Position numbers and translations under genes: made by a program
In this document: positions 8,601-17,149 of the stretch, in pieces
Layout of the letters: each line of letters opens with the position of its first letter
Position numbering within the stretch: the stretch's first letter is position 1
NCBI RefSeq assembly: GCF_007004545.3
Contig: NZ_CP045503.2
Location: 1,954,501 to 2,018,500, forward strand
From: Shewanella eurypsychrophilus
Lineage (GTDB): Bacteria; Pseudomonadota; Gammaproteobacteria; Enterobacterales; Shewanellaceae
Reading direction: 5' to 3'
Length of the DNA: 64,000 nucleotides
Notes under the pieces: model-generated
The model's database searches: none
Seen by the model: the letters and a program-made list of their open reading frames with translations, nothing else
Told to the model about the DNA's origin: nothing

Positions 8601-10081
8601 AAAAGCCCACCTTGGCTAGATACAAAAATAGATTCACTAAATGAAGATATATCAAAAATAGGATTCCCATAGTCTATTGACAGTTCATTATTAACCATCT
8701 TTGTCAATGGGTCTATTGATAATAAAAGTCCATCAGTTGTTCCGGCAAGTATAGTGCCAGCGTGTTCATTGACTTTTAATACTGAGACGGGCAGGCTTGA
8801 TATTGTTGTCCTTTTTTTTGTAACCAAGTGTATAGAGTACAATCCACTAGTACTACCGACATATAAGTTGTTTTTATAAGTTATTGCAGTTTTCGCACCA
8901 GTAATCTTGCTGTTGAATTGTTTTTCATTATTGTGAATGTCAAAGACAGAAATCATATTTGAATCAGCAACTATAGTTAACCTTATATCTTCCTCTTTGT
9001 TTATTGACCATATGTTACTAGTGTTCTTTGAGCTTCTCTTGATTATATTTGACTTTTCTCTTATTTGAATGAATCCCATGTTCTGAGTGGCCAAATAAAA
9101 ACTACTTCTTTCAGGGAAAACTAAAGTTTTATCTAAAGAATAATTTAAGTTGTTTATTATCGCTGAAGGAATGTGACTAAAATCATGTTTTAATGTGTAA
9201 ATTTTATTTCCTATCATTCCAACAAGCTTGTTTTTTAATATGAATATGGTGTCAAACTTCGTGCTACTAACTAATGTAATCTTATTGTTCTGAATGGTGG
9301 ATAAACCAAGTGGTCCGTTAATAATAACTATCCCATTATATGGTATTATATTCTTTGAGTTTTTAGATATAACTTCATCATTAGTACTTTCGATTATGTC
9401 TCCATTATAGTTCCTAACTAAATAACTATTTCCATAATCTATTATTGTTTTTACTCCATCAAACGAATCATTCATAAAGGTTGATTTAAATAAAAGATTG
9501 TTTTTATTTAGCTTTATTACTGTATTGTTTGTTCCGACTAATATATCTTCTTTAGATATGTTTAGAGACCATATTGGAAGGCTACTTGTTTCTAAAGCTT
9601 TTACCAATGGAACAAATTTTTCAATTTTTTTATCTAATATAACCAAACCTTTATCTGTACCTACCAAAAGGTTTCCATTTGAATCAATCAATAAACTGCG
9701 AATAAAAGAGCTCGGAAGACCTGATAGGCTATCATCGGCAAAATAATGCTTAAACTCTTTCCCATCGAATCTGTTGAGTCCATTCAGGGTTCCAATCCAT
9801 ACATAGCCATCTTGATCTTCAACTAAGGATGTCACTGTGCTTTGTGATAACCCTTCCGGGACACTGTAAGTTTCGGCATTTAGCAGTATGGAAGCTTGCT
9901 GCCCAACAGCTTCTTCAGCTATTGCTTGGGGGAGATGATCAATAGTAATCGCTTGGGCTGTTTCTTCAGCAGCTTGCACTTGACCGAAAAGACAGAGGGT
10001 CAATAGGAGAGTGGTGATTGTTTTCATAATAGCGTTTGGCATCATTTTTAGTTTGATTATTAGCCAGTAATGCTTAGGCAA
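5696..10081 (-). CDS. Periplasmic beta-propeller sensor with PAS, GGDEF and EAL domains
   Basis: This is a cyclic-di-GMP signalling protein of about 1440-1460 residues. A signal peptide (best start probably Met19, MKTITTLLLTLCLFGQVQA, at 10027) leads into a periplasmic two-component-regulator propeller (repeats such as VWIGTLNGLNRFDG and LLVGTDKGLVIL, about residues 80-690). A Y_Y_Y-type domain follows (YTNLSPGDYTFNIYAVDS), then one membrane helix (about 795-815) and two PAS/PAC domains (about 830-1075). The GGDEF domain has RLGGDEFAIL near residue 1098, so a cyclase is possible. The EAL domain has EALVRL near 1229 and the later DDFGTGYSSLSYLKRFP motif, so a phosphodiesterase is possible. Both active-site signatures are intact. 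The propeller-coding part (roughly 8.1-9.7 kb) is visibly more AT-rich than the enzymatic part. A Fur-like box lies ~70 bp upstream. The ligand is unknown. Confidence 0.88.
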   Translation of the reverse strand: MPKHYWLIIKLKMMPNAIMKTITTLLLTLCLFGQVQAAEETAQAITIDHLPQAIAEEAVGQQASILLNAETYSVPEGLSQSTVTSLVEDQDGYVWIGTLNGLNRFDGKEFKHYFADDSLSGLPSSFIRSLLIDSNGNLLVGTDKGLVILDKKIEKFVPLVKALETSSLPIWSLNISKEDILVGTNNTVIKLNKNNLLFKSTFMNDSFDGVKTIIDYGNSYLVRNYNGDIIESTNDEVISKNSKNIIPYNGIVIINGPLGLSTIQNNKITLVSSTKFDTIFILKNKLVGMIGNKIYTLKHDFSHIPSAIINNLNYSLDKTLVFPERSSFYLATQNMGFIQIREKSNIIKRSSKNTSNIWSINKEEDIRLTIVADSNMISVFDIHNNEKQFNSKITGAKTAITYKNNLYVGSTSGLYSIHLVTKKRTTISSLPVSVLKVNEHAGTILAGTTDGLLLSIDPLTKMVNNELSIDYGNPIFDISSFSESIFVSSQGGLFEVTQDESTPIYTDDIVFSVKNTSKSVFFGTTKSLMVYNKESKTHSIKYSNNRAIYSISSEENQTVATSMAEVIYIDNETLYVLDGTTGSQEEYNTQSTLYWKGEFILGGINGISLLNPQNVNSYISKVTLPKVKIEELLVFNIVKTPNHGILDKPISISDEITLKYSDYPFTFNFWSPSNNLGEINFLYQMEGLSDTWIESKGVNSATYTNLSPGDYTFNIYAVDSFLNKKGDIKQLKVIITPPWWLSKQAKFIYFMLALMISAVIVKAVLRRREVQNQIAKSEERLKLSLWGSGDEMWDWDIETGQIYRSNIWGSLEFPRDGQRSGESGEESNIHPMDQERVSTALNNHFYGRSDHFEAAYRVKGKSDEWVWILDRAKIVERDEKDNPLRMTGTIKNINNFKHAEEQLRLFERAIANISEGMFILDSQFHFVEVNEACCELCLNPREKFIGVQFNFDLYPDSYSEQIRSILNQQGRWSNDVESAKGDGSSFLMELTVDAIYDELGQLSHYVGVFSDISRRKQQEEELRKLTNNDLLTNLPNRSSLMVTLGNLVKRDSHHTLMVLDLDNFKKINDSLGHQVGDELLIKVAKRIETAVPYHTSIYRLGGDEFAILVDNNPDIGSSAVIANNVIEAFTSSFELTSDKVVVGMSIGIVLYPEDDQNEQALLRKADIAMYHAKSAGGNRYQFYSESLNRNAIRQLEVENLIRQGIKEDLFEVYYQPKIELKTGKMAGMEALVRLNHPEQGLIPPSEFIPLAEENGLIVEIGDIVMKKACFAAQKWRSQGIFDGRVAVNLSSYQFALPDLQQRIESILRLTQLPAANLELEITEGTVIKEPEKAIKVMQQLAKMGVSLALDDFGTGYSSLSYLKRFPIHTLKIDKAFVDDIDKSDRDLKMVDSIITIAHNMGLSVVGEGVEDASQLSILKALNCEEIQGFIFSKAVTEAQFTELLRQDFIQPGLVQKQNKAI

Positions 10082-10147
10082 CAGTTAGTTAACCTCACCT
10101 TTTCAGAAAGTGATGACTTTGTCAAAATTTGCAGTACATTTCTTTAG

Positions 10148-10162
10148 TGATAATCATTGTCA
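10148..10162. promoter_or_regulatory. Candidate Fur box upstream of the GGDEF/EAL gene
   Basis: TGATAAT-C-ATTGTCA matches the 7-1-7 inverted repeat recognised by the ferric uptake regulator at 14 of 15 positions. It lies 67 bp upstream of the longest possible start of the propeller/GGDEF/EAL gene, inside a 285-bp spacer (10082-10366) that otherwise shows nothing I can name. Confidence 0.45.
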
Positions 10163-10366
10163 TCCGATTTGTTTTGTGGCTTTTTATTCTGAATGCTGCT
10201 GAGTAGTAGTTCTTAAAACTGTCTTTGAGCCATTGTGTAGATATGTGAGCTAGGCTTGTTGGTTAGGAAGGTATATCCTCCATTATGCTAAATTTATATT
10301 GTAGCTCGATGCCAACAGAGTTATCTGGCATCAGGGCTTCAACCGAAGCCCTGAGGGGGAAGAGAG

Positions 10367-13156
10367 CTAATAGCTGAATTTTTTCGCTTGCTGCTTGAAG
10401 CTACGAAGATCTGTGATTAAATTGTCCGAAGTTAAACGCTCTTGCTGTCTATGGTTGTCACCTGTGGTGAATAGCACTAAACGGTCGCAAAGTTTATTGC
10501 GCATTCTTTGCATCATAAACTTGATCACATCAGATCGAGTTAACTTTTCTACTTCAGCCACAACTAGCTCTCTGTGATTAAAGTCATAATCTTTATTGCC
10601 TATACTCGACCAATAACGTTGTCCCCGCGTCTTTAAATTAGCATCGTGCTCCATGATTTGGTTAATGAGCCCTAGTTTAGTGCTTTCCCATTGCTGATTT
10701 GTTATCTGCATCACCGCGTAGTTAAAGTCGGCAATGAATTCATCGATTGCTTCTAGAAGCTGTAACGGAGAAGATGTTGGAGATTGGATGTAAAAGATTA
10801 TCCCTGGGTATCTATTCAACGGCAGGTAGCCTGTGCCAACCATATAGCCTAGTTGTCTCTTGGTTCTGAGTTCGTGGAAGAATGTAGAAGACATTGTGTG
10901 GTTAAGTAAACTAAATAATGCCATCGTTTCGGGTGTGGAATGGGTTGATTGGTAGTAGACAATGATACTGCTGTCTTGATGTGATGTTGTAATTTCTCTG
11001 AGTAATGTCCCTTTTCCTTGCAAATTAACCAGTTCACGACCAGATTCTTCACTCGGCGAAGAAACTAAGGATAGAATATGGTCAAGTCGACCCCCTAAAT
11101 TTTGTGCCTCTTCGACTAACCAGTCACCATAAACTAAGCCTTCAAGGTGGATCTTCTCGTAAAATTTACTCACATGCTCGTGAAGATCTTCCAGGGTTAT
11201 CTCTTCTAGTTCTTCTGCCATTCTAGAGGGTTCATAACTACGTTTCTGTAGTGTAACCGTCAAGCTGGTGAAAATTTGTGATATTGGCTTAGCACGAGTT
11301 TGGTTATACCAGCTTCTTAAGATTTGCCGCTTAATAGAGTCAAAGCACTTTTGCGTAAAGTTTCGCTCGCGGGCTTTATCGATCAAGAGTGAAAGCAAGG
11401 CTTCCTGTTTGCCTGTAAAGCCAGTTAGATGAAGAGTGATGCCTCCCTGATGAGGATAAATATTATAACTTAGACCAGCAACTTCAGCTTGATAAGTATA
11501 TTCAACCAGATAATCGAGCAACATCTCAACATAGAGCCTTGTCAGTGCGGCATTTCTTGGAGAAGAAGCGGCTCGCTCTGAATCTAATGATAAGTACATG
11601 TGTCCCTTAGGGACATTAAACTCGTCATCTTTACGATGCCAAATCCGGTATCCCTCTTCTTGAGAAACAATCACGGGTGTTTTATTTTGGCTCTTTTCTG
11701 CTCGAGGAATAGAATCAGAGATAATAAATGGGTTAGCGCTAGGGAGTTTGAGTTCAGGGCGAATATTGATGTGTGCCCAAGTGGCTAACCTTTCAGCTGC
11801 AATCGGTGTGATCTGATATGGAGTGTGGTACCAGTTAGCTTGTTTTTGGGTATCTAGCTCAGGAGCAATAATCTGAACTCGCATGTTTAATGGCGTCATT
11901 TTTTGCAATAAACTGAGGGTTTCTGCTACATCCAAACCATCCATTTTATAGTCACCATAAACCAAGTCTTCGACATCGTAGTGGTGCATGTTGATACTGA
12001 GATGGCTAGCTAAATCCAATGTTTTTATTTGTTCTTGATACTTAAAAGCCAAGTTAAGTAGGTTTGCTCTTTCTAGATATCGCCAATCTTCTAGCCCTTG
12101 CATTTTTATAAGCTCTATATATTCAAAAGTACACTGTATAACGCTATCTAGGTTAGTGAGTCCTTTCTCCGTTAACTGAATACTGACGTTGTAATCTTTA
12201 AAGTTGTATCCGTTCACCCCTCCGCCAGCGGATAAGTTAATGGCATAACCTTGCTCTTTTAGATAGGAAAGCAAGCTGCCATAGCCTTCATAACCGAGTA
12301 AATGGCTGATGAAGGTGAGTGGCTTATGTTTATACAAGGGATCTATTGCAGGCAAGTTAAACGTGATAGCCACTCGCTTTTGTTCTTTAAGCGGTATGAT
12401 ATGCAGTTGCGATTTTAGCTGTTCCTGTTCATAAATCGGTACATTAGGGTAGTGTTTAGTCAGCTGACGGTTGATGATTTTACTGAAATAATGCTCAGCC
12501 AATTTCTCTAGTTTTGTTAGCGACACGGGAGCAACTAGACATAATGTCATGATATTTGAGCTGTAATGAGTTTGATAAAAATCGAGTAACTCTTCCCTTA
12601 GTACAGACTCATCACCTGCTAAGGTTTTTAGATTTCCGACAGAAAACTTTGAGAAAGGATGCTTTGGGTTCACCGTTTCTTTTTGAACTTGATAAGTACG
12701 ACGAATATCATCTTTGAGCTTTAAGCTAAATTCAGATTCAATAGCATGACGCTCACGATCGACAAGCTCTTCGTTAAATAAGGGGGCAAGAAAAAATTGA
12801 CTGAATCTATCTAGTGATTCTTCATATACATCGGCATTGATACTGAAAAAGAAATTAGTATGTTCGGTTCCCGTCCAAGCATTATTGTTACCGCCATGCT
12901 GATTGATAAAAGCGTGGTACTCACCAGAATCAGGAAATTTCTCTGTGCCAAGGAACAGCATATGTTCAAGAAAATGTGCCATACCTGGTCTTGTTGCAGG
13001 ATCATCAAAATGGCCCACATTAACTGCCATTGATGCAGCAGCTTGGCTAGCTTGATTATCTTCAACCAAAAGTACCGATAATCCGTTGTCGAGTGTTAAA
13101 TACTGATAGCGACGGTGATCATTTGGGCTTTTGATGATTTGCAATGATTCAGGCAA
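10367..13156 (-). CDS. M16-family zinc metalloprotease (insulinase/pitrilysin type)
   Basis: The protein is ~929 residues with the inverted zinc motif HFLEHMLFLGTEKFPD (HxxEH) near the N-terminus and the downstream Glu in the segment ERHAIESEF. This is the hallmark of insulysin and pitrilysin proteases, which degrade peptides inside an enclosed chamber. Length and the four-domain layout fit this class; E. coli protease III has 962 residues with a signal peptide. No signal peptide is visible here, so a cytoplasmic protein is likely. No in-frame ATG precedes the conserved region. I chose TTG at 13156 because GGAG lies 8 nt upstream of it; TTG at 13180 would add eight residues. Confidence 0.9.
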   Translation of the reverse strand: MPESLQIIKSPNDHRRYQYLTLDNGLSVLLVEDNQASQAAASMAVNVGHFDDPATRPGMAHFLEHMLFLGTEKFPDSGEYHAFINQHGGNNNAWTGTEHTNFFFSINADVYEESLDRFSQFFLAPLFNEELVDRERHAIESEFSLKLKDDIRRTYQVQKETVNPKHPFSKFSVGNLKTLAGDESVLREELLDFYQTHYSSNIMTLCLVAPVSLTKLEKLAEHYFSKIINRQLTKHYPNVPIYEQEQLKSQLHIIPLKEQKRVAITFNLPAIDPLYKHKPLTFISHLLGYEGYGSLLSYLKEQGYAINLSAGGGVNGYNFKDYNVSIQLTEKGLTNLDSVIQCTFEYIELIKMQGLEDWRYLERANLLNLAFKYQEQIKTLDLASHLSINMHHYDVEDLVYGDYKMDGLDVAETLSLLQKMTPLNMRVQIIAPELDTQKQANWYHTPYQITPIAAERLATWAHINIRPELKLPSANPFIISDSIPRAEKSQNKTPVIVSQEEGYRIWHRKDDEFNVPKGHMYLSLDSERAASSPRNAALTRLYVEMLLDYLVEYTYQAEVAGLSYNIYPHQGGITLHLTGFTGKQEALLSLLIDKARERNFTQKCFDSIKRQILRSWYNQTRAKPISQIFTSLTVTLQKRSYEPSRMAEELEEITLEDLHEHVSKFYEKIHLEGLVYGDWLVEEAQNLGGRLDHILSLVSSPSEESGRELVNLQGKGTLLREITTSHQDSSIIVYYQSTHSTPETMALFSLLNHTMSSTFFHELRTKRQLGYMVGTGYLPLNRYPGIIFYIQSPTSSPLQLLEAIDEFIADFNYAVMQITNQQWESTKLGLINQIMEHDANLKTRGQRYWSSIGNKDYDFNHRELVVAEVEKLTRSDVIKFMMQRMRNKLCDRLVLFTTGDNHRQQERLTSDNLITDLRSFKQQAKKFSY

Positions 13157-13448
13157 TGAAGTGACTCCGTCCGGTGGCAATGAATGCGCATTAGATGCTA
13201 ACGATGACTAGGAATAAAGACCTAGTGTTTTAAACTAAAATACAGCGGTAAGTATTACATATTGGTCTGCTTATCTCTGTTTAGCAAGTCTCTATTAGGC
13301 TTGAATTTTATTCTAGGAAGATCTTGAGACTAAAAGTGATGCGGGTATAAAGTCTATTCGACTAAATAATGACTTAATTGGGGTTTGTGCCAATGGGTTT
13401 TGAGGCTACAATTGGCATATAACGAGAATAATGAGTAGCGAGAGTGGT

Positions 13449-13919
13449 ATGCAGCTATTTTTAATGCGTCATGGTGAAGCCGGCTATCAGGCTCATTCGG
13501 ATAGAGAGCGGACGTTAACAGATACGGGTCGTTACCACACTTCGGTGATGAGTAACTGGCTTGGCAAATCTGTGGTTGAATTTGATTTGGTTTTAGTTAG
13601 CCCTTATTTAAGAGCACAACAAAGCTGGCAGGAAGTGAGTAAACATTTTCCTGAACCTAGAAAATGGTTAACTCTTGATGAACTGGTTCCTTCTGGAGAT
13701 CCGTCAACTGCAGCTGCTCTTACTGTGGCATACGCCGAGCAATTTAAAGCAGATAAAGTGTTAGTGATTGCCCACATGCCTTTGCTGGGTTACATGGTCA
13801 GTGAGCTTGTCGCAGGGATTGAACCACCTCTGTTTGCGACATCGGGTGTAACACTTATTGATAAACATTGTGAGCCAGCGAGTTTAATTTGGCAGCATGC
13901 TCCTCACTCGATTAGTTAA
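13449..13919 (+). CDS. sixA: Phosphohistidine phosphatase SixA
   Basis: This is a small histidine-phosphatase-superfamily protein (about 156 aa) that removes phosphate from phosphohistidine proteins such as HPt or PTS components. The catalytic RHG motif is in MQLFLMRHGEAG, and the second conserved His is in VLVIAHMPLLGYM. Starting at the ATG at 13449 gives the usual SixA N-terminus. An ATG at 13431 would add six residues (MSSESG), and both have weak Shine-Dalgarno sequences. It is divergent from the M16 protease and convergent with smrB. Confidence 0.88.
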   Translation: MQLFLMRHGEAGYQAHSDRERTLTDTGRYHTSVMSNWLGKSVVEFDLVLVSPYLRAQQSWQEVSKHFPEPRKWLTLDELVPSGDPSTAAALTVAYAEQFKADKVLVIAHMPLLGYMVSELVAGIEPPLFATSGVTLIDKHCEPASLIWQHAPHSIS

Positions 13920-13987
13920 CTATCAGATTCATTTAGTAAGAAAACAGTGGTTCTATTGACTGTTTTCTTTCTTTGAACTTATATTGC

Positions 13988-14078
13988 CTCGCACCTCGCA
14001 CCTCGCACCTCGCACCTCGCACCTCGCACCTCGCACCTCGCACCTCGCACCTCGCACCTCGCACCTCGCACCTCGCAC
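13988..14078. repeat. Heptanucleotide tandem repeat, 13 x CTCGCAC
   Basis: Thirteen perfect consecutive copies of the 7-bp unit CTCGCAC run from 13988 to 14078. They sit in the short spacer between the convergent sixA and smrB genes, ending 9 bp from the smrB stop. They lie outside coding sequence. Perfect identity suggests recent slippage. There is no evidence that it affects expression. Confidence 0.97.
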
Positions 14079-14086
14079 TGTTACCT

Positions 14087-14617
14087 TTACCTTCTATACG
14101 GAACATCACCAATATCAATGAGTACCAATAAAGCGGCATCGCCGCCCCATTCTTTAGGCGCTTTGTGAAAAGCCATTACATGCGGATGTTGAGCCAACCA
14201 CATTGGAATGTTTTGTTTCAGTATGCCAGTTCCATGGCCGTGCATGACACAGCAGCAGTGGGATTGTTGCTTGATACAGGCTTGAATCAAAGCGGCTAAT
14301 TCAAGTTTGGCCTCACTTTGTCGCATGCCGTGCAGATCGAGTAATAGGTCGGGCTGGTAGTCTCCACGACGCAAACGTTTGAGCTCAAAGCTATCAATAT
14401 CATCACGTGACCAACGCATAGCCCCTTCGCTAGGAAGGTGTGGCTGATAAGTATCTGAAAAATAACTGTCAGCATGCAGTTGCTGGGTTTTTTCCTCGAT
14501 CACCTTCTTATCTTTTTGTTCGGCTTTAAAAAAGCGCTTATTTTGTTTAAGCGGTTTAATGCCCTTTGTTAAAGATGAAAATAATTCTTGATCGTCGGAG
14601 TTCTGTTTATTCTTCAT
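14087..14617 (-). CDS. smrB: Endonuclease SmrB (ribosome rescue factor)
   Basis: The protein has 176 residues with a C-terminal Smr domain: LDLHGMRQSEAKLEL, then MHGHGTGILK and the ending GGDAALLVLI. In E. coli, SmrB is recruited to collided ribosomes and cleaves the mRNA between them. The basic, Lys/Gln-rich N-terminal extension (about residues 1-60) fits the ribosome-contacting part. The gene lies directly divergent from prmB, the standard neighbour in Gammaproteobacteria. Confidence 0.93.
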   Translation of the reverse strand: MKNKQNSDDQELFSSLTKGIKPLKQNKRFFKAEQKDKKVIEEKTQQLHADSYFSDTYQPHLPSEGAMRWSRDDIDSFELKRLRRGDYQPDLLLDLHGMRQSEAKLELAALIQACIKQQSHCCCVMHGHGTGILKQNIPMWLAQHPHVMAFHKAPKEWGGDAALLVLIDIGDVPYRR

Positions 14618-14779
14618 TTGTCCTACTTACTAACTTTAGAGCCGAAACGATACAGCAATTGCGGCCTAAAGTGGCAAAATCACTAAATCATGGAAATACA
14701 GAGTCTATTTTATTGAATCCGATGCCATATGAATAGACTTCAGTTACAATGAAGCGGAATAATCATGCTGGAGTGAGTT

Positions 14780-15724
14780 TTGGATAAGATTTTTGTAGAT
14801 GAGGCGGTAACTGAACTGCGTACCATAGGTGATATGTTACGTTGGGGCGTGAGCCGTTTTAATGATGCCGATATCTATTATGGCCATGGAACCGATAATG
14901 CGTGGGATGAAGTCATTGCACTCGTCTTTCATGCTCTGCACCTCCCAGAAGAGATTGGTCAGCAAGTCATAAATTCCAACCTTACGAGTAGTGAAAAACA
15001 CAAAATCGTTGAGTTAATTATCCGCCGTGTCAGAGAGCGCCTTCCTGTTCCATATTTGACTAATAAGGCCTTTTTTGCCGGACTCGAGTTCTTTGTCGAT
15101 GAACGTGTGCTTGTTCCTCGCTCACCGATTGCAGAAATGATTGCAAATCGATTCAGCCCTTGGCTTTATAACAAGCCAGTTAACCGTATTCTTGATCTTT
15201 GCACTGGCAGTGCCTGTATCGCTATCGCTTGTGCTTATGAGTTCGAAGAAGCGGAAGTCGATGCGTTAGACATTAGCTCTGATGCATTAGATGTAGCCCA
15301 AATCAACATCGAGAATTTAGGGGTGATGAGTCGGGTCTTTCCTATTGAATCAGATATATTCTCTGCCATACCCAAAGGGCCACATTACGATTTAATCGTG
15401 TCAAATCCGCCGTATGTGGATGCTGAAGATATCGATGATATGCCTGATGAATATCAGCATGAGCCAGCAATTGGTTTGGCATCGGGTCGTGATGGTCTAG
15501 ATCTCACCAAACGTATTTTAGCCAATGCTGCCGATTACCTGACTGAAGATGGTTTGCTTGTCGTTGAGGTAGGTAACTCTATGGTGCAGCTGACTGAGCA
15601 GTTCCCTGATGTACCATTTACTTGGGTTTCATTTGAAAATGGCGGCGACGGCGTATTTGTATTGACCCGTGATCAGCTGGTTGAAAACGAAACACTGTTT
15701 GTCATCTTTAAAGACAGTGAGTAA
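14780..15724 (+). CDS. prmB: Ribosomal protein uL3 glutamine N5-methyltransferase PrmB
   Basis: This SAM-dependent enzyme methylates a glutamine of ribosomal protein uL3. It has 314 residues, against 310 in E. coli. The SAM-binding motif is [16 protein letters not shown], and the glutamine-binding NPPY motif is in [17 protein letters not shown]. Because PrmB and PrmC share these motifs, the assignment to PrmB rests on the N-terminal region, on the divergent smrB and on aroC immediately downstream. The start codon is TTG or ATG-like at 14780, with GGAG just upstream. Confidence 0.93.
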   Translation: MDKIFVDEAVTELRTIGDMLRWGVSRFNDADIYYGHGTDNAWDEVIALVFHALHLPEEIGQQVINSNLTSSEKHKIVELIIRRVRERLPVPYLTNKAFFAGLEFFVDERVLVPRSPIAEMIANRFSPWLYNKPVNRILDLCTGSACIAIACAYEFEEAEVDALDISSDALDVAQINIENLGVMSRVFPIESDIFSAIPKGPHYDLIVSNPPYVDAEDIDDMPDEYQHEPAIGLASGRDGLDLTKRILANAADYLTEDGLLVVEVGNSMVQLTEQFPDVPFTWVSFENGGDGVFVLTRDQLVENETLFVIFKDSE

Positions 15725-15761
15725 TCGCTAGCGTTTGATCTTTCAATTACACACTGCTGAT

Positions 15762-15793
15762 AAAAAAGGCTAACGAATAAGTTAGCCTTTTTT
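15762..15793 (+). terminator. Rho-independent terminator between prmB and aroC
   Basis: A 13-bp perfect stem, AAAAAAGGCTAAC / GTTAGCCTTTTTT, with a 6-nt loop. It is bidirectional in form. Confidence 0.85.
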
Positions 15794-15883
15794 ATGTCTG
15801 TCACTTGTCGTTCATTTGAGCTAATCTCAGCTTGTGTGCAAATTAAGAGTATTTTTAACACTAGTCAGAGGTTAATAGAACGG

Positions 15884-16978
15884 ATGTCGGGAAATAGTAT
15901 TGGACAAAATTTTGTCGTGACAACATTTGGCGAAAGCCATGGTGTCGCTTTAGGTTGTATTATCGATGGGGTCCCACCAGGACTTGAGCTTAATGAAGCC
16001 GATATGCAACAAGATCTAGACCGACGTCGTCCTGGGACTTCTCGTTATACCACCGCAAGGCGTGAGGCTGATGAAGTACGTATCTTATCGGGCGTGTTCG
16101 AAGGTAAAACGACTGGGACTTCGATCGGCTTAATGATTGAAAACACCGATCAACGTAGTAAAGATTACTCCAATATTAAGGACTTGTTCCGCCCGGGGCA
16201 TGCCGATTATACCTATCAGCAAAAATACGGCTTGCGTGATTATCGCGGCGGTGGACGTTCATCGGCTCGCGAAACAGCCATGCGAGTGGCTGCTGGAGCA
16301 GTGGCTAAAAAATACCTGAAGCAAGTTCATGGTATCGAAATCAATGGTTACCTGTCTCAACTTGGCCCTATTAAAGCTGAGACAATCGACTTTGAACAGA
16401 TTGAGCAAAACGCGTTCTTCTTCCCCGATGCTGATAAAATTGATGCACTCGATCAGTATATGCGTGACTTGATAAAGAGCGGTGACTCTATCGGCGCTAA
16501 AGTATCAGTGGTTGCAACGGGCGTTCCTGTTGGATTCGGTGAACCAGTATTTGACCGACTCGATGCCGAGATTGCCCATGCATTAATGGGGATCAATGCG
16601 GTTAAAGGTGTAGAGATTGGTGATGGTTTTGAAGTGGTTAATCAAAAAGGGTCTGAGCATAGAGACTTAATGTCTCCACAAGGCTTTGCTTCTAACCACG
16701 CCGGTGGCATTCTAGGTGGCATCTCTTCAGGTCAGCCTATCGTGGCCCATATCGCGATGAAGCCGACTTCAAGTATCAGCATTCCTGGTGAGAGCATGAA
16801 TGCTCAAGGTGAGACGGCTGAAGTTGTCACTAAAGGCCGCCACGACCCTTGTGTGGGTATTCGTGCAGTACCTATCGCAGAAGCGATGCTTGCAATTGTA
16901 TTGATGGATCATCTGCTTAGACACAGAGCACAAAATATGGATGTGCACAGCAGCACACCTCATATTGGTATGCGTTAA
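15884..16978 (+). CDS. aroC: Chorismate synthase AroC
   Basis: AroC catalyses the last step of the shikimate pathway, EPSP to chorismate, using reduced FMN. From the ATG at 15884 the protein has 364 residues (E. coli: 361). It starts [20 protein letters not shown], the first chorismate synthase signature. The second signature, GDFR-type [14 protein letters not shown], and [19 protein letters not shown] follow. A longer frame reaches back to 15794 through the terminator sequence and is not credible. AGAGG is present ~12 nt upstream. Confidence 0.97.
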   Translation: MSGNSIGQNFVVTTFGESHGVALGCIIDGVPPGLELNEADMQQDLDRRRPGTSRYTTARREADEVRILSGVFEGKTTGTSIGLMIENTDQRSKDYSNIKDLFRPGHADYTYQQKYGLRDYRGGGRSSARETAMRVAAGAVAKKYLKQVHGIEINGYLSQLGPIKAETIDFEQIEQNAFFFPDADKIDALDQYMRDLIKSGDSIGAKVSVVATGVPVGFGEPVFDRLDAEIAHALMGINAVKGVEIGDGFEVVNQKGSEHRDLMSPQGFASNHAGGILGGISSGQPIVAHIAMKPTSSISIPGESMNAQGETAEVVTKGRHDPCVGIRAVPIAEAMLAIVLMDHLLRHRAQNMDVHSSTPHIGMR

Positions 16979-17006
16979 CGATTTAGGTTTATTTATCGAT
17001 TAGAAT

Positions 17007-17029
17007 AAGAGGCGCTTTGCGCCTTTTTT
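17007..17029 (+). terminator. Rho-independent terminator after aroC
   Basis: Short stem AGGCGC / GCGCCT with a TTT loop, followed by a T-run. Confidence 0.85.
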
Positions 17030-17149
17030 GTTATTTATCATCATTCTTCCTACCATGAAAAAACTTTGCTTAAAATGGTCAAACTTCACTTACGGTTTAA
17101 CTGACTTAAGCGTAAAATAGCGCCGTCTTTCCTATCTCGATTTGGTGTA

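Noticed and set aside
13933..14139. 68-residue ORF containing repeated CEVRGAR
   Set aside because: It is an artefact of the heptamer array, overlapping the smrB 3' end, with no ribosome-binding site.
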